A stretch of DNA of 64,000 nucleotides from Cupriavidus sp. U2 (GCF_009663685.2 NZ_RCOG02000002.1:567499-631498); one strand, 5' to 3'. Shown: positions 36,647 through 45,866, counted from the stretch's first letter. Numbers and translations are program-made. The notes: generated from the sequence alone by a model not told the origin.

Positions 36647-38278
36647 ATGAAACCCAATACCCTGCGCGTTTTCAATACGCTCCACACCTGGGTCGGCCTG
36701 ATGGCCGGCTGGGCGCTGTTCATCGCCTTCTTCGCGGGCGCAATCACTGTCTTCCACCACGAATTGCACGTCTGGCAGAACCCGGCGCGCCTGGAGGGCC
36801 AACACGGCACCGAAGTCCAGGTGGACGGGCCTGCCATCGACGCCTTCGTGCAGAAGCTGGTGGCCGTGCATCCGGACGCGGCCAACAGCGTCTACGTCGG
36901 CCTGCCCAGCAAGGAAGAACCGGACTTCAATGCGTACTGGCAGGACAAGGCCGGTGAATGGCACACGATGAACGGCGAGCGCCTGAACGGCGACAGGACG
37001 GCGCAGCACAACACGTCGCTCGACCACGTGACGGGCGAGCTGTCGGCGTTCTTGAACGCGCTGCACTATTCGCTCGGGCTGGGCATCAATGGCATGTACT
37101 TCATGGGGATCGTCTCCGTGCTGTACGGCCTGGCACTCGTATCGGGCGTGATCCTGCACCTGCCCCGCCTGAAGAAAGACCTGTTCGCGGTGCGGCCCGG
37201 GCGCAACCTGAAGCGTTTCTGGATGGATACGCACAATGTGCTAGGCCTGTTCAGCCTGCCCTTCCACCTGATCTTTGCCATCACCGGCGCGTTTTTCTGC
37301 CTGTCGCTGATCATGGTCATGGTCTTCAACACGCTGACGTTCGACGGCAAGCTGTTCGAAGTGGTGCCGCGCGTCACGGGTGCGGCCCCCGAAGTCGTGG
37401 CCTCGGGCCGCGCATCCCCGACGATGAGTTCGGCCCAGCTGCTGGCGATTGCGCGCGAGCACGGCGGCGAGCGATTCACGCCCAATGCCATCCGCTTCCA
37501 GCGGTATGGCGATGCCAACGCCGTGGCCGAAGTACGAGGCGATAGCACGCGCGCGCTCGGCAACGGCGGCGCGGTAGGCATCCACGCGGCGGCCAATGAG
37601 CCGAATGCGGGCCAGTTGATCGCCAACCAGACGGCTGGCGCCCGCGACACGAACCACATGATCTATAGCGCCATGTTTGCGCTCCACTACGGCACGTATG
37701 GCGACCTGGCCATGCGGTTGGTTTACCTCGTCGCCGGGCTGGCCGGCGCGTTTCTGTTCTATTCCGGCAACCTGCTGTGGATCGAGACACGCCGCAAGTC
37801 CCGGCAGACCGAACAGCCTCGTGTCCACAAGCTGCTGGCCCAGGCCACCGTTGGCGTCTGCATCAGCACCTGCATCGGGGTGGCGCTGTGCTTCCCCGCT
37901 GCCCTGCTGTGGCCGGACCGCGCCGTGAGCTATGTATTCTGGCCCGTGTTCGTACTGGCCGCGGCGTGGGCGCTGGCAAGGCCCCCCATTCGCGCCGCCG
38001 TGGAACTGCTCTGCGTGGCCGCGCTGGCAACCCTGGCCGTGCCGCTGTCGAACTGGATCCTGACCGGGGACCACCTGTTTGCCGCCGCACTCCATGGCCG
38101 CTGGGTCATCGCCGGCTTCGATATTGGCGCCATTGCCATGGCTGCCGGATACCTCGCACTGGCCCGGGTGAGCTGGCGCCGCGCGCAGAACGGCCCCGCC
38201 GAATCGGTGTGGGCAACACGCGGCACAGCGGCCCAGACGGCGCCGCAAGCCACGATGCGCAAGGCCGACGCCTCCTGA
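36647..38278 (+). CDS. PepSY-associated membrane protein (probable siderophore/ferric-iron reductase component)
   Basis: A 543-residue inner-membrane protein of the PepSY_TM family. TM1 (residues about 15-35, GLMAGWALFIAFFAGAITVF) begins after RVFNTLHTWVG, whose His is one of the conserved membrane histidines. A periplasmic PepSY-like segment follows, then further TM pairs with histidines (FHLIFAITGAFF; AMFALHYGTYGD). An extra C-terminal block of about four helices (residues about 385-525) follows the core. Such proteins are linked to reductive iron release from siderophores, and the Fur-box-like promoter supports that. Heme ligation is inferred. Confidence 0.8.
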   Translation: MKPNTLRVFNTLHTWVGLMAGWALFIAFFAGAITVFHHELHVWQNPARLEGQHGTEVQVDGPAIDAFVQKLVAVHPDAANSVYVGLPSKEEPDFNAYWQDKAGEWHTMNGERLNGDRTAQHNTSLDHVTGELSAFLNALHYSLGLGINGMYFMGIVSVLYGLALVSGVILHLPRLKKDLFAVRPGRNLKRFWMDTHNVLGLFSLPFHLIFAITGAFFCLSLIMVMVFNTLTFDGKLFEVVPRVTGAAPEVVASGRASPTMSSAQLLAIAREHGGERFTPNAIRFQRYGDANAVAEVRGDSTRALGNGGAVGIHAAANEPNAGQLIANQTAGARDTNHMIYSAMFALHYGTYGDLAMRLVYLVAGLAGAFLFYSGNLLWIETRRKSRQTEQPRVHKLLAQATVGVCISTCIGVALCFPAALLWPDRAVSYVFWPVFVLAAAWALARPPIRAAVELLCVAALATLAVPLSNWILTGDHLFAAALHGRWVIAGFDIGAIAMAAGYLALARVSWRRAQNGPAESVWATRGTAAQTAPQATMRKADAS

Positions 38279-38298
38279 TTGACTGGCCAGCAAACAGA

Positions 38299-38324
38299 AA
38301 GCCCCGCTTCGGCGGGGCTTTTTA
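38299..38324 (+). terminator. Intrinsic terminator after the PepSY operon
   Basis: AAGCCCCGC-TTC-GGCGGGGCTTTTT: a 9-bp GC-rich stem with a T-tract, 20 nt after the PepSY stop and just before the convergent metC-like gene. The A-tract on the other side means it may work in both directions. Confidence 0.85.
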
Positions 38325-38343
38325 ATGCTACGGGCGCCGACGG

Positions 38344-39558
38344 CTAGCGCAGGCAGCTTTCCATCGCCTGCTTCAGATCGCCAATCAGGTCGCGTGTGTC
38401 TTCCAGGCCAATGTACAGGCGTACAAGCTCACCGGCGTTCGTCCAGCCTTCCGGCGGCCAGGTGCCCGCCGGCCGCATCGTGTCGATGTGGTACGGCACC
38501 GCCAGGCTATGCGCGCCGCCCCAGGACCAACCGATCGCATAGAGCTTCAGGGCCTCGACGAACGCATCCACCTGCTCGCGCGAAAAGCGGTCATGCAGGA
38601 TGATCGAAAACAGTCCGCTGGCCCCGGAAAAATCGCGCAACCATTCCGCGTGGCCTGGGCAATCGGGCAAGGCGGGATGCAACACGCGGGTCACCTCCGG
38701 ACGCTGCTTGAGCCATTCGGCAACTTCACGTGCCGCACGGTCGTGCGCCGCCAGGCGTACCGGCATGCTGGCAAGCCCGCGCAAGACCAGGAAGCAATCG
38801 TCCGCCGACACGCCCCAGCCCATGGTCATGCGGGTACGCTTGAGGCGGTCATGCACCTTGTCGTTCTGCGTGATGACGGCACCCATCAGGACATCACTGC
38901 CCCCGGACTGGTATTTCGTCAGCGCCTGCACCGAGATATCGATACCCTTCTCGAAGGGCTTGAAATAGACGCCGGCCGACCACGTATTGTCGATGGCGGT
39001 CAGCACGCCACGCGCCCGCGCCACCGAGGCAATGGCGGTGGTGTCAGGCACCTCCATCGTCACGGAGCCCGGTGCTTCCATCCAGATCAGCCGCGTATTG
39101 GGCTGGATCAGCGAAGCGATTCCGGCACCAATCGACGGATGGTAGTAGCGCACCGTCACGCCGAATTCGCGAGCCAGCCATTCGCCGTGGTCGCGATTCG
39201 GGCCATAGACGTTGTCGGGCACGAGCACATCGTCGCCGGTCCGCAGCAAGGCAAAGTACACCAGCGAGATCGCGCCCATGCCCGATGGCAGCAGCAATGT
39301 GTGCCGGCCACCTTCAATCTGGGCCAGTTGCTGGCACAGTGCCTCGCTGGTGGGCGTGGCATGCAGGCCGTAGCGCCAGTACGTCTTGCTGCGATCACCA
39401 TAGGCGCGCAGTTCGGCAAGATTGCGGAAGACGATCGTCGAGCCGCGGTACGTGGGCGTGGAAAAAGAATCGAAACCGGGCGCGATATCCAGTTCAGGTT
39501 GGACCGCGGTGGTCTGGATATAGCGGGGGGCATTGCGGGACGAGTCAGATGCAGACAC
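38344..39558 (-). CDS. metC: Cystathionine beta-lyase (MetC)
   Basis: A 404-residue PLP enzyme of the Cys/Met metabolism family. The PLP-binding Lys215 is in VQALTKYQSGGSDVLMG. Asp190 (GVLTAIDNTWSAG) and YGLHATPT, with the Arg/Tyr positions of the phosphate-binding loop, are also present. The NTWSAG and KYQSGGSD patterns are beta-lyase-like rather than gamma-synthase-like. It cleaves cystathionine to homocysteine, pyruvate and ammonia. The ATG at 39558 is preferred; GTG and TTG alternatives are absent nearby. Confidence 0.88.
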   Translation of the reverse strand: MSASDSSRNAPRYIQTTAVQPELDIAPGFDSFSTPTYRGSTIVFRNLAELRAYGDRSKTYWRYGLHATPTSEALCQQLAQIEGGRHTLLLPSGMGAISLVYFALLRTGDDVLVPDNVYGPNRDHGEWLAREFGVTVRYYHPSIGAGIASLIQPNTRLIWMEAPGSVTMEVPDTTAIASVARARGVLTAIDNTWSAGVYFKPFEKGIDISVQALTKYQSGGSDVLMGAVITQNDKVHDRLKRTRMTMGWGVSADDCFLVLRGLASMPVRLAAHDRAAREVAEWLKQRPEVTRVLHPALPDCPGHAEWLRDFSGASGLFSIILHDRFSREQVDAFVEALKLYAIGWSWGGAHSLAVPYHIDTMRPAGTWPPEGWTNAGELVRLYIGLEDTRDLIGDLKQAMESCLR

Positions 39559-39641
39559 GGCGTATTCCCTGGAAAATTCGGATCAGGCGTCCGAGCTTAC
39601 CAGCAAATGCCGCGCTCGCCACGTGATGTGGCGCCGACCCG

Positions 39642-40262
39642 TTAGCGGGACTTGCCCGTCGAGATCGTTGACTTGGGGGCCGGCGGCGCATAGGTGACGC
39701 CACTGCCCGGATTGGTGTCAAACGGCGGAATCACCAGATATCCGCCAAACGGGCGAATAAAAAAAGGCAAGACGATCGCCGGATTGTACGCATCGGTCCA
39801 TGTGCCGCGCACCGCGCCGTTCCGGTCGATCTGACCTTCCCAGTTGCCGGACACACGCGTGCCGTCGTCCGACTCCTCCATCAGGAATGCGCCGTTGTCC
39901 CATTCACCGGACAGCAATCGCACGCCCTTCCCATCGCCAATCTGGTACTCGCCTTGCAGGCTGTCTCGTGTGTCGGTCTTCGGCGCGATCCGCATGCGCA
40001 CTGGCTTGTCGCCCACCGTGCCGACGTAAGTCGGATAGTGCGCGTACTCCTGGCGGGGAGACAGCATGCGAACCGGTCCGGTTGACAGCGACGACCCGCG
40101 CGCGGCTTCCCCAGCGCGGATGGCGTCGTTGATGCCGAAGCCGCCGCCCTGCCCGGTTCCTGTCGACAGCTCGTCAGCGGCAGCCATGGCCGTTGCCGGC
40201 AGCGCCAGGGTCGTGGCCACGATGATCGAATGCAGCAGGCAGGACAGAACGGTACGGGACAA
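39642..40262 (-). CDS. Exported protein of unknown function
   Basis: A 206-residue protein with a signal peptide (residues 1-28, IIVATTLALPATAMA, cleaved before ADELSTG). The mature part has a Gly-rich stretch followed by predicted beta strands (GTVGDKPVRMRIAPK, QGEYQIGDGKGVRLLSG, RVSGNWEGQIDRNGAVRGTW) that look like a small lipocalin- or calycin-like barrel; this is an impression, not a recognised family. It ends in a short Ser/Lys/Arg tail. Downstream of bktB by 32 nt on the same strand, but no functional link is evident. Confidence 0.65.
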   Translation of the reverse strand: MSRTVLSCLLHSIIVATTLALPATAMAAADELSTGTGQGGGFGINDAIRAGEAARGSSLSTGPVRMLSPRQEYAHYPTYVGTVGDKPVRMRIAPKTDTRDSLQGEYQIGDGKGVRLLSGEWDNGAFLMEESDDGTRVSGNWEGQIDRNGAVRGTWTDAYNPAIVLPFFIRPFGGYLVIPPFDTNPGSGVTYAPPAPKSTISTGKSR

Positions 40263-40294
40263 GACGGCTTCCTCGGCAATCGCGCAAAGTGCCT

Positions 40295-41479
40295 TTAAAT
40301 GCGCTCAAAGATCGCGGCGATTCCCTGTCCGCCGCCGATGCACATGGTCACCAGCGCGTAACGACCCTGGACGCGCTGCAATTCATGCACCGCCTTCACG
40401 GTGATCAGGGCGCCCGTGGCACCAATCGGATGGCCCAGCGAAATGCCCGAACCGTTCGGATTGACCTTGGCCGGATCCAGCCCCAACGCCTTGGTCACGG
40501 CGCAGGCCTGCGCCGCGAACGCTTCATTGGCCTCGATCACGTCCAGATCCTTGACCGACAGGCCGGCACGCTCGAGCGCAATTTTTGTCGCCGGCACGGG
40601 GCCGATCCCCATCGTCTTGGGATCGACGCCGGCATGGCCGTAGGAGACCAGACGCGCCAGCGGCTTCAGCCCACGGCGCTCCGCTTCTGCCCGCTCCATC
40701 AGCACCACTGCCGCGGCGGCGTCATTGAGACCCGAGGCATTGCCAGCCGTCACCGTACCGTTTTCCTTGACGAAAACCGGCTTCAGCTTCGTCATGTCTT
40801 CCATGGTGGCTTCGTGACGCACATGCTCGTCGGTATCGAAAACGACATCGCCCTTGCGCGACTTCAACGTGACCGGAACGATCTGGTCCTTGAAGTGGCC
40901 AGCCTTGATGGCGGCCGACGCCCGGCGGTGCGATTCCAGCGCGGCTTCGTCCTGCTGCTGGCGGGAAATGTCGTATTCCTTCGCGACATTCTCGGCCGTC
41001 ACACCCATGTGAATCGTGTGGAACGGGTCGTGCAGCGCGCCCAGCATCATATCGACGAGCTTGGCGTCGCCCATGCGCGCGCCCCAGCGGGCCATCGGCG
41101 CCAGATACGGGGCGCGGCTCATGCTTTCGGCACCGCCGCCAATGGCCACATCGGCGTCGCCCAGCAGGATCGTCTGCGCGGCGCTGACAATCGCCTGCAG
41201 ACCCGAACCGCACAGGCGGTTTACGGTCAGCGCGGGCGCATTGATGGAAACACCACCGTTGACGGCCGCCACGCGGCCCAGGTACATGTCTTTCGGTTCG
41301 GTCTGGATCACATTGCCGAATACGACGTGACCCACGTCGTCGCCTGACACATTGGCGCGGGCCAGCGCCTCGCGTACCACCAGCGCACCCAGTTCGGTCG
41401 GGGCCAGGTCCTTCAGGCTGCCGCCAAAGGTACCAATTGCGGTGCGCACACCGCTGACAACCACCACTTCACGCGTCAT
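40295..41479 (-). CDS. bktB: Beta-ketothiolase BktB
   Basis: A 394-residue thiolase that condenses acetyl-CoA with itself or with propionyl-CoA and longer acyl-CoAs, supplying 3-ketoacyl-CoA for PHB and PHBV copolymers. Catalytic residues are visible: Cys90 (NRLCGSG), His in ISLGHPIGATG (about 350) and Cys in TMCIGGGQG (about 380). The N-terminus MTREVVVVSGVRTAIGTFGG matches C. necator BktB, with its downstream sequence nearly identical from memory. It lies upstream of rimO and the pha genes, as in H16. GGAGACAAGAC precedes the ATG. Confidence 0.93.
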   Translation of the reverse strand: MTREVVVVSGVRTAIGTFGGSLKDLAPTELGALVVREALARANVSGDDVGHVVFGNVIQTEPKDMYLGRVAAVNGGVSINAPALTVNRLCGSGLQAIVSAAQTILLGDADVAIGGGAESMSRAPYLAPMARWGARMGDAKLVDMMLGALHDPFHTIHMGVTAENVAKEYDISRQQQDEAALESHRRASAAIKAGHFKDQIVPVTLKSRKGDVVFDTDEHVRHEATMEDMTKLKPVFVKENGTVTAGNASGLNDAAAAVVLMERAEAERRGLKPLARLVSYGHAGVDPKTMGIGPVPATKIALERAGLSVKDLDVIEANEAFAAQACAVTKALGLDPAKVNPNGSGISLGHPIGATGALITVKAVHELQRVQGRYALVTMCIGGGQGIAAIFERI

Positions 41480-41511
41480 GTCTTGTCTCCATGCGTTATG
41501 TTGCGGTGCAC

Positions 41512-41539
41512 AGTATAGTCGCCGCCACGCAAAAGCGAA
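41512..41539 (-). promoter_or_regulatory. Candidate bktB promoter
   Basis: On the minus strand TATACT (complement of 41512-41517) lies about 33 nt before the bktB start, with a weak TTCGCT 16 bp upstream (complement of 41534-41539). The good -10 and short leader support it; the -35 is poor. Confidence 0.4.
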
Positions 41540-41616
41540 CGACCGTACTTTTACCTAATTGTCTGGACAGGCACACTTTGGTCTGCCGGTCTGGCCTCCA
41601 AAGCCGATACCGAGGC

Positions 41617-42990
41617 TCATGCGATTTCACCCCAGAGGTCGTGACCGTCGGCACCGGTGATCTTGACGTTCACAAAGTCCCCGGTCTTGAAACGCTGCGA
41701 CGGCTTGGCGGCCGGGTCGATATAGACCAAACCGTCGATTTCCGGCGCATCGGCGGACGACCGGCCAATGCCGCCGTCCTGGTTCACTTCGTCGACGAGT
41801 ACCCGCAGCGTCTGCCCCACCTTGCGCTGGAGTCTGCGTGCCGATACGGCCTCGGCAACTTCCATGAACCGCGCGCGGCGCTCTTCACGCACCTCGTCGG
41901 GCAGCGCGCCCGGCAGGTCGTTGGCGGTTGCGCCTTCGACCGGTGAATAGGCGAAGCAACCCACGCGGTCCAGCTCGGCTTCGGCAATGAAGTCGAGCAG
42001 CGTCTGGAATTCGGCCTCCGTTTCACCCGGAAAACCGGCGATAAACGTGCTGCGGATCGTCAGCTCTGGACAGATTTCGCGCCATGCACGGATGCGGTCC
42101 AGGGTCTTTTCGGCGTTGGCCGGACGTTTCATGCGTTTGAGCACATCCGGATGCGCGTGCTGGAGCGGCACATCGAGGTAGGGCAGGACATTGCCCTGGT
42201 TCATCAGCGGAATGATCTCGTCCACATGCGGATACGGATAGACATAGTGCAGCCGCACCCAGGCGCCATACTGGCTGGCCAGCTCGCCAAGGGCCGCCAC
42301 CAGTTCGGTCATGCGCGTCTTCAACGGCCGACCCGCCCAGAAGCCCGTGCGGTACTTGACGTCCACCCCGTAGGCGCTGGTGTCCTGCGAGATCACCAGC
42401 AGTTCCTTGACGCCGGCCTTGAACAGGTTTTCGGCTTCCAGCATCACTTCGGCCACTGGGCGCGAAACCAGGTCGCCCCGCATCGACGGGATGATGCAGA
42501 ACGAGCACCGATGGTTGCAGCCTTCCGAAATCTTCAGATAGGCATAGTGCTTGGGAGTCAGCTTGATCCCCGCGGCCGGCACCAGATCTGTAAAGGGATC
42601 ATGCGGCTTCGGCAGATGCGTATGCACCGCCTGCATCACTTCGCCCAGCGCATGCGGCCCCGTGACCGCCAGCACCTTCGGGTGCACCGACGACACGATA
42701 TCGTGTCCGGCCGCATCCTTCTTTGCCCCCAGGCAGCCGGTCACGATGACCTTGCCGTTTTCGGTCAGCGCCTCGCCAATGGCGTCCAGGCTTTCCTGCA
42801 CGGCCTCGTCGATGAACCCGCAGGTGTTGACTACCACGAGATCGGCACCGTCGTAGGTGCCGCTGATGGCATAGCCTTCGGCGCGCAGCTGCGTAATGAT
42901 CTGCTCGGAGTCGACCAGGGCCTTGGGGCAGCCAAGTGAAACAAAGCCGACTTTCGGCGCAGGGTTGGACAGATTGGTATCAGACGACAT
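41617..42990 (-). CDS. rimO: Ribosomal protein S12 methylthiotransferase RimO
   Basis: A 457-residue radical-SAM enzyme that methylthiolates the conserved Asp of ribosomal protein S12. It has an N-terminal MTTase domain with Cys21, Cys57 and Cys86 (LGCPKAL, NTCGF, TGCLG) for one [4Fe-4S] cluster. The radical-SAM motif is Cys158-x3-Cys162-x2-Cys165 ([10 protein letters not shown]). A C-terminal TRAM domain (about 395-457) follows. [11 protein letters not shown] is the RimO-type N-terminus, distinguishing it from MiaB. The start is ATG 42990; the frame is open further upstream but without homology. Confidence 0.95.
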   Translation of the reverse strand: MSSDTNLSNPAPKVGFVSLGCPKALVDSEQIITQLRAEGYAISGTYDGADLVVVNTCGFIDEAVQESLDAIGEALTENGKVIVTGCLGAKKDAAGHDIVSSVHPKVLAVTGPHALGEVMQAVHTHLPKPHDPFTDLVPAAGIKLTPKHYAYLKISEGCNHRCSFCIIPSMRGDLVSRPVAEVMLEAENLFKAGVKELLVISQDTSAYGVDVKYRTGFWAGRPLKTRMTELVAALGELASQYGAWVRLHYVYPYPHVDEIIPLMNQGNVLPYLDVPLQHAHPDVLKRMKRPANAEKTLDRIRAWREICPELTIRSTFIAGFPGETEAEFQTLLDFIAEAELDRVGCFAYSPVEGATANDLPGALPDEVREERRARFMEVAEAVSARRLQRKVGQTLRVLVDEVNQDGGIGRSSADAPEIDGLVYIDPAAKPSQRFKTGDFVNVKITGADGHDLWGEIA

Positions 42991-43163
42991 GGGGCACCGC
43001 GAATGTGGGATCTGGGCGCGCCCTACCGTCCCCGGTGGTGCGCCGCGCTGGTCTAGTGGCACCCGGCGAGCCTGCCGGGCGCCGTCATTGCCATGAAAGG
43101 CCGAGATTTTACCCCGAGCAGGCGGGATTGGCGCACGGGGGAACCAAATGGGCGGAAAGCACG

Positions 43164-43874
43164 CTACGAGAGGCCCGCCAGACCTCCGACACGTTCGATG
43201 ATCGGCTTCCACCCCACTGCCAGGCCGAGCACGATGCCGCCGCCTGAGGCCACCCAGAAGACCTTGTTGAGACGGTCTTTCAGGGCGGAGATCTTTTCGT
43301 TACCGGCCTGGATGCGATCTCCAAGGGTGATTTCCAGTTTGTCCACCCGTGCATCAGATTTGTCGAACCTGTCGTCCACCCTGTCGAACCGGTCGTCCAT
43401 CTTGTCCATCCGGGCGTCCATCTGGTCGAATCTGGCATCGATGGCATCGAACCTGGCGTCTACGATTTCGAATTTCGCGTCGATGGCGTCAAACCTGGCG
43501 TCCATCCGGCTGAAGCGCGCTTCGGAACGGGCGTCGATTTCCTGCAGCACCCTGGCGATCAGCGACTCGCCCCTTTTCTCCGACGCGGCCAGAGCCTGGG
43601 TCATGCGGGCTTCCGATTCGCGAATCCGGTCCGTCAGCCGCGCCTCGGCTTCAACGATCTGTCCGCCGAGACGGGTTTCGACGGCGCCGACCATGGCCTG
43701 CGTCGCATCGATTCGCTCCTCGATCCGCGGCTGAGCCGCCGACAACGCGCCGACCTCGTGCTGAATATGGGCCATCTGGCCGTACAGACCGAGTGCAAAC
43801 TCCAGGACATTCGTGAATTGCGGCGATTCGACAGGATCGGGCTCAAGGCCCCAGGTAGCGGCTTGGCTGGACAT
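43164..43874 (-). CDS. Coiled-coil protein with C-terminal membrane anchor, unknown function
   Basis: A 236-residue protein not matched to a named family. Residues about 50-115 are predicted helical. Residues 120-182 are nine consecutive heptads of the type RFDAIDA (Phe or Met at one core position, Ile/Met/Val at the other, Asp at fixed places), a long coiled coil. A single membrane segment (about 206-221, [16 protein letters not shown]) follows, with a short tail. GGAGGCACGTCC before the ATG is a strong ribosome-binding site. Between rimO and phaR. DUF1640/CCDC90-type proteins share this plan and are an alternative label. Confidence 0.75.
   Translation of the reverse strand: MSSQAATWGLEPDPVESPQFTNVLEFALGLYGQMAHIQHEVGALSAAQPRIEERIDATQAMVGAVETRLGGQIVEAEARLTDRIRESEARMTQALAASEKRGESLIARVLQEIDARSEARFSRMDARFDAIDAKFEIVDARFDAIDARFDQMDARMDKMDDRFDRVDDRFDKSDARVDKLEITLGDRIQAGNEKISALKDRLNKVFWVASGGGIVLGLAVGWKPIIERVGGLAGLS
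43329..43517 (-). repeat. Nine imperfect 21-bp tandem repeats coding for heptads
   Basis: The DNA encoding residues 120-182 of the coiled-coil protein repeats with a 21-bp period; the core on the plus strand is like GGCGTCGATGGCATC/GAACCTGGC. The variation between units and their exact multiple of three suggest expansion by slippage or unequal exchange, then divergence. Confidence 0.75.
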
Positions 43875-44096
43875 GGACGTGCCTCCAGTTCGGGCCCGAT
43901 GGCGGCGCGCCCCATATGCGTTTGCGCGCGAGATGCCATCGTGCAGCGAAAGAAATTGGGATCAGCGGGTACCCGTTGCTCAGGGTTCGGCCGATTGCAC
44001 CACAGAAGACTTGCCGCGAACATCGCTCTCCGGGGAGTGCAACACCAATGTGGCAATTCGCCAGACATTCGCAACATCTCGTCGCCGCCGCACAAC

Positions 44097-44123
44097 GAAA
44101 AAGGCCCTGCACATGCAGGGCCT
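44097..44123 (-). terminator. Intrinsic terminator after phaR
   Basis: On the minus strand AGGCCCTGC-ATGT-GCAGGGCCT is followed by a five-T tract, 24 nt past the phaR stop. This ends phaR transcription before the coiled-coil gene. Confidence 0.85.
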
Positions 44124-44146
44124 GATCGGCGCGGGCGGAAGGCCGC

Positions 44147-44698
44147 TTACTTCTTGTCAGACTGGTTGAACGGGAACGTGCCGAACATGCTCTTGGCCTG
44201 GTTCTGCATCTGTTCCTGCATCTGCACGAACAGGTTCTTGCTCTGCTCGATGTAGTTGCTCATCATCCCCTGCATCATCGGGCCTTGCAGGTTCATGAAC
44301 TGCGACCACATGTCCGGGCTGAACGCCTCGCCCGAATACAGGCCCTTCGAGTTCTCGGCAAGCTTGTTCTGGATGTCGATGAAGGCCTGGATATTCTTTT
44401 CCAGGTAAGTGCCCATCATGCCCTGCATGGCATGGCCGTAGAAACGAATGATCTGCGACAGCATGGCGCTCGAAAACATCGGCACGCCGCCCGTTTCTTC
44501 TTCCAGAATGATCTGCAGCAGGATACTGCGCGTGAGTTCCTCGCCCGTCTTTGCGTCGACGACCTTGAATTCCTCGGTATCCATGACCAGCTGCTTGACG
44601 TCCGCGAGCGTGATGTAGGTGCTGGTCTGCGTATCGTAGAGCCGGCGATTGGGATATTTCTTGATCAGTCGCTCTGCGCCTTTCTTGGTCGTGGCCAT
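44147..44698 (-). CDS. phaR: Polyhydroxyalkanoate synthesis repressor PhaR
   Basis: A 183-residue DNA- and PHB-binding regulator that represses the phasin gene and itself, and is released when it binds PHB granules. The N-terminal PHB/DNA-binding domain (about 8-70) contains RLIKKYPNRRLYDTQTSTYI. The PHB_acc region (about 70-150) has FYGHAMQGMMGTYLEKNIQAF and PMMQGMMSNYIEQSKNLFV, amphipathic Met-rich segments suited to granule contact. Length equals C. necator PhaR. Own promoter and own terminator, so it is not simply part of phaCAB. Confidence 0.96.
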   Translation of the reverse strand: MATTKKGAERLIKKYPNRRLYDTQTSTYITLADVKQLVMDTEEFKVVDAKTGEELTRSILLQIILEEETGGVPMFSSAMLSQIIRFYGHAMQGMMGTYLEKNIQAFIDIQNKLAENSKGLYSGEAFSPDMWSQFMNLQGPMMQGMMSNYIEQSKNLFVQMQEQMQNQAKSMFGTFPFNQSDKK

Positions 44699-44769
44699 CG
44701 GTGCTCTATCCTTTTGTCGTCGCTGATGCCGGCGGTTGGCATCCGCTGCTGCGCCTGGTCGCAACGCTG

Positions 44770-44789
44770 CTGCACCGCATGCGGTGCAG
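44770..44789. promoter_or_regulatory. Perfect 20-bp palindrome upstream of phaR
   Basis: CTGCACCGCATGCGGTGCAG is its own reverse complement over all 20 bases, about 72 nt before phaR and downstream of the candidate promoter. TGC...GCA dyads are the recognition theme described for Paracoccus PhaR, so an autorepression site is plausible; in the RNA it would form a hairpin in the 5' leader. Confidence 0.5.
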
Positions 44790-44902
44790 TGCGCAATGGA
44801 CGCGTCGTCCCGGGCGGGATCGACGCCGCAGGCGCGCAAGATACAACCGGACCAGACCCGTGAGAAACGCTCTTCTTTGGTGCCGGTTGCGCCATTGCCC
44901 TG

Positions 44903-44931
44903 ATTCTATGCTCAAGAAAGCACTATGGAAA
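44903..44931 (-). promoter_or_regulatory. Candidate phaR promoter
   Basis: On the minus strand TTTCCA (complement of 44926-44931), 17 bp, then TAGAAT (complement of 44903-44908; five of six consensus bases). It lies past the phaB terminator, giving phaR an independent transcript with a leader of about 200 nt. Confidence 0.5.
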
Positions 44932-44989
44932 GTCGGCAGTGTTTATGGAAAACCCGCAGCAAACCCCGGCCGTATACCCAAAAGGCCTG

Positions 44990-45030
44990 AAAAAAAGGCC
45001 GCCCGCGCGCCGAATGGCATGCGGGCGGCC
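44990..45030 (-). terminator. Intrinsic terminator of the phaCAB operon
   Basis: On the minus strand GGCCGCCCGC pairs with GCGGGCGGCC around a 14-nt loop and is followed by a run of seven Ts, about 95 nt after the phaB stop. Strong terminator. Confidence 0.88.
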
Positions 45031-45125
45031 TGTTTCAGGCGCCGATCGGTTGGCCCGGAATATCCGCTTGTGCACTGCGCTGGATGCGCCGCATCAACCC
45101 GACGCGCCAACGCAGGCCGCCGGCG

Positions 45126-45866
45126 TCAGCCCATGTGCAGGCCGCCGTTCAGCGAGAAGTCGGCACCGGTCGAAAAACCGGATTCTTCCGATGCCAGCCA
45201 GGCACAGATCGAAGCAATCTCGGCCGGCTCGCCGAGGCGCTTGACCGGGATCGTGCCGACGATCTTGTCCAGCACGTCCTGACGGATGGACTTGACCATG
45301 TCGGTGGCGATATAGCCCGGCGACACCGTGTTCACGGTCACGCCCTTGGTGGCCATTTCCTGCGCCAGCGCCATCGTGAAGCCGTGCAGGCCTGCCTTCG
45401 CCGTCGAGTAGTTCGTCTGGCCGAACTGGCCTTTCTGGCCGTTCACCGACGAAATATTGATGATCCGGCCCCAGCCACGGTCTGCCATGCCGTCGATCAC
45501 CTGCTTGGTCACGTTGAACAGCGACGTCAGGTTGGTGTCGATCACGGCGTCCCAGTCGGCCCGCGTCATCTTGCGGAAGACCACGTCGCGCGTGATGCCG
45601 GCGTTGTTGACCAGCACATCCACTTCGCCCACTTCTGCCTTGACCTTGTCGAAGGCCGCCTTGGTCGAATCCCAGTCGGCCACGTTGCCTTCGGACGCCA
45701 CGAACTCGTAGCCGAGCGCGCGTTGTTGTTCGAGCCATTTCTCGCGGCGTGGCGAGTTCGGGCCGCAGCCCGCCACCACCTTGAATCCGTCCTTGGCCAG
45801 ACGCTGGCAAATCGCGGTTCCGATGCCACCCATGCCGCCGGTCACATATGCAATGCGCTGAGTCAT
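45126..45866 (-). CDS. phaB: Acetoacetyl-CoA reductase PhaB
   Basis: A 246-residue short-chain dehydrogenase that reduces acetoacetyl-CoA to (R)-3-hydroxybutyryl-CoA with NADPH. The cofactor loop TGGMGGIGTAIC (9-20), NNAG (87-90) and catalytic Ser140, Tyr153, Lys157 (ISSVNG, TNYSTAKAG) are all visible. Length and residues equal C. necator PhaB1. Start ATG 45866 with TAGGAGTGGAT upstream; last gene of phaC-phaA-phaB, ending before the terminator at 44990-45030. Confidence 0.97.
   Translation of the reverse strand: MTQRIAYVTGGMGGIGTAICQRLAKDGFKVVAGCGPNSPRREKWLEQQRALGYEFVASEGNVADWDSTKAAFDKVKAEVGEVDVLVNNAGITRDVVFRKMTRADWDAVIDTNLTSLFNVTKQVIDGMADRGWGRIINISSVNGQKGQFGQTNYSTAKAGLHGFTMALAQEMATKGVTVNTVSPGYIATDMVKSIRQDVLDKIVGTIPVKRLGEPAEIASICAWLASEESGFSTGADFSLNGGLHMG

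Larger units (their letters stand above)
44699..45125. other. Noncoding region between phaB and phaR
   Basis: A 427-nt region with no credible gene. It holds the phaCAB terminator (44990-45030), a candidate phaR promoter (44903-44931) and a perfect 20-bp palindrome (44770-44789), each listed separately. Confidence 0.7.
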
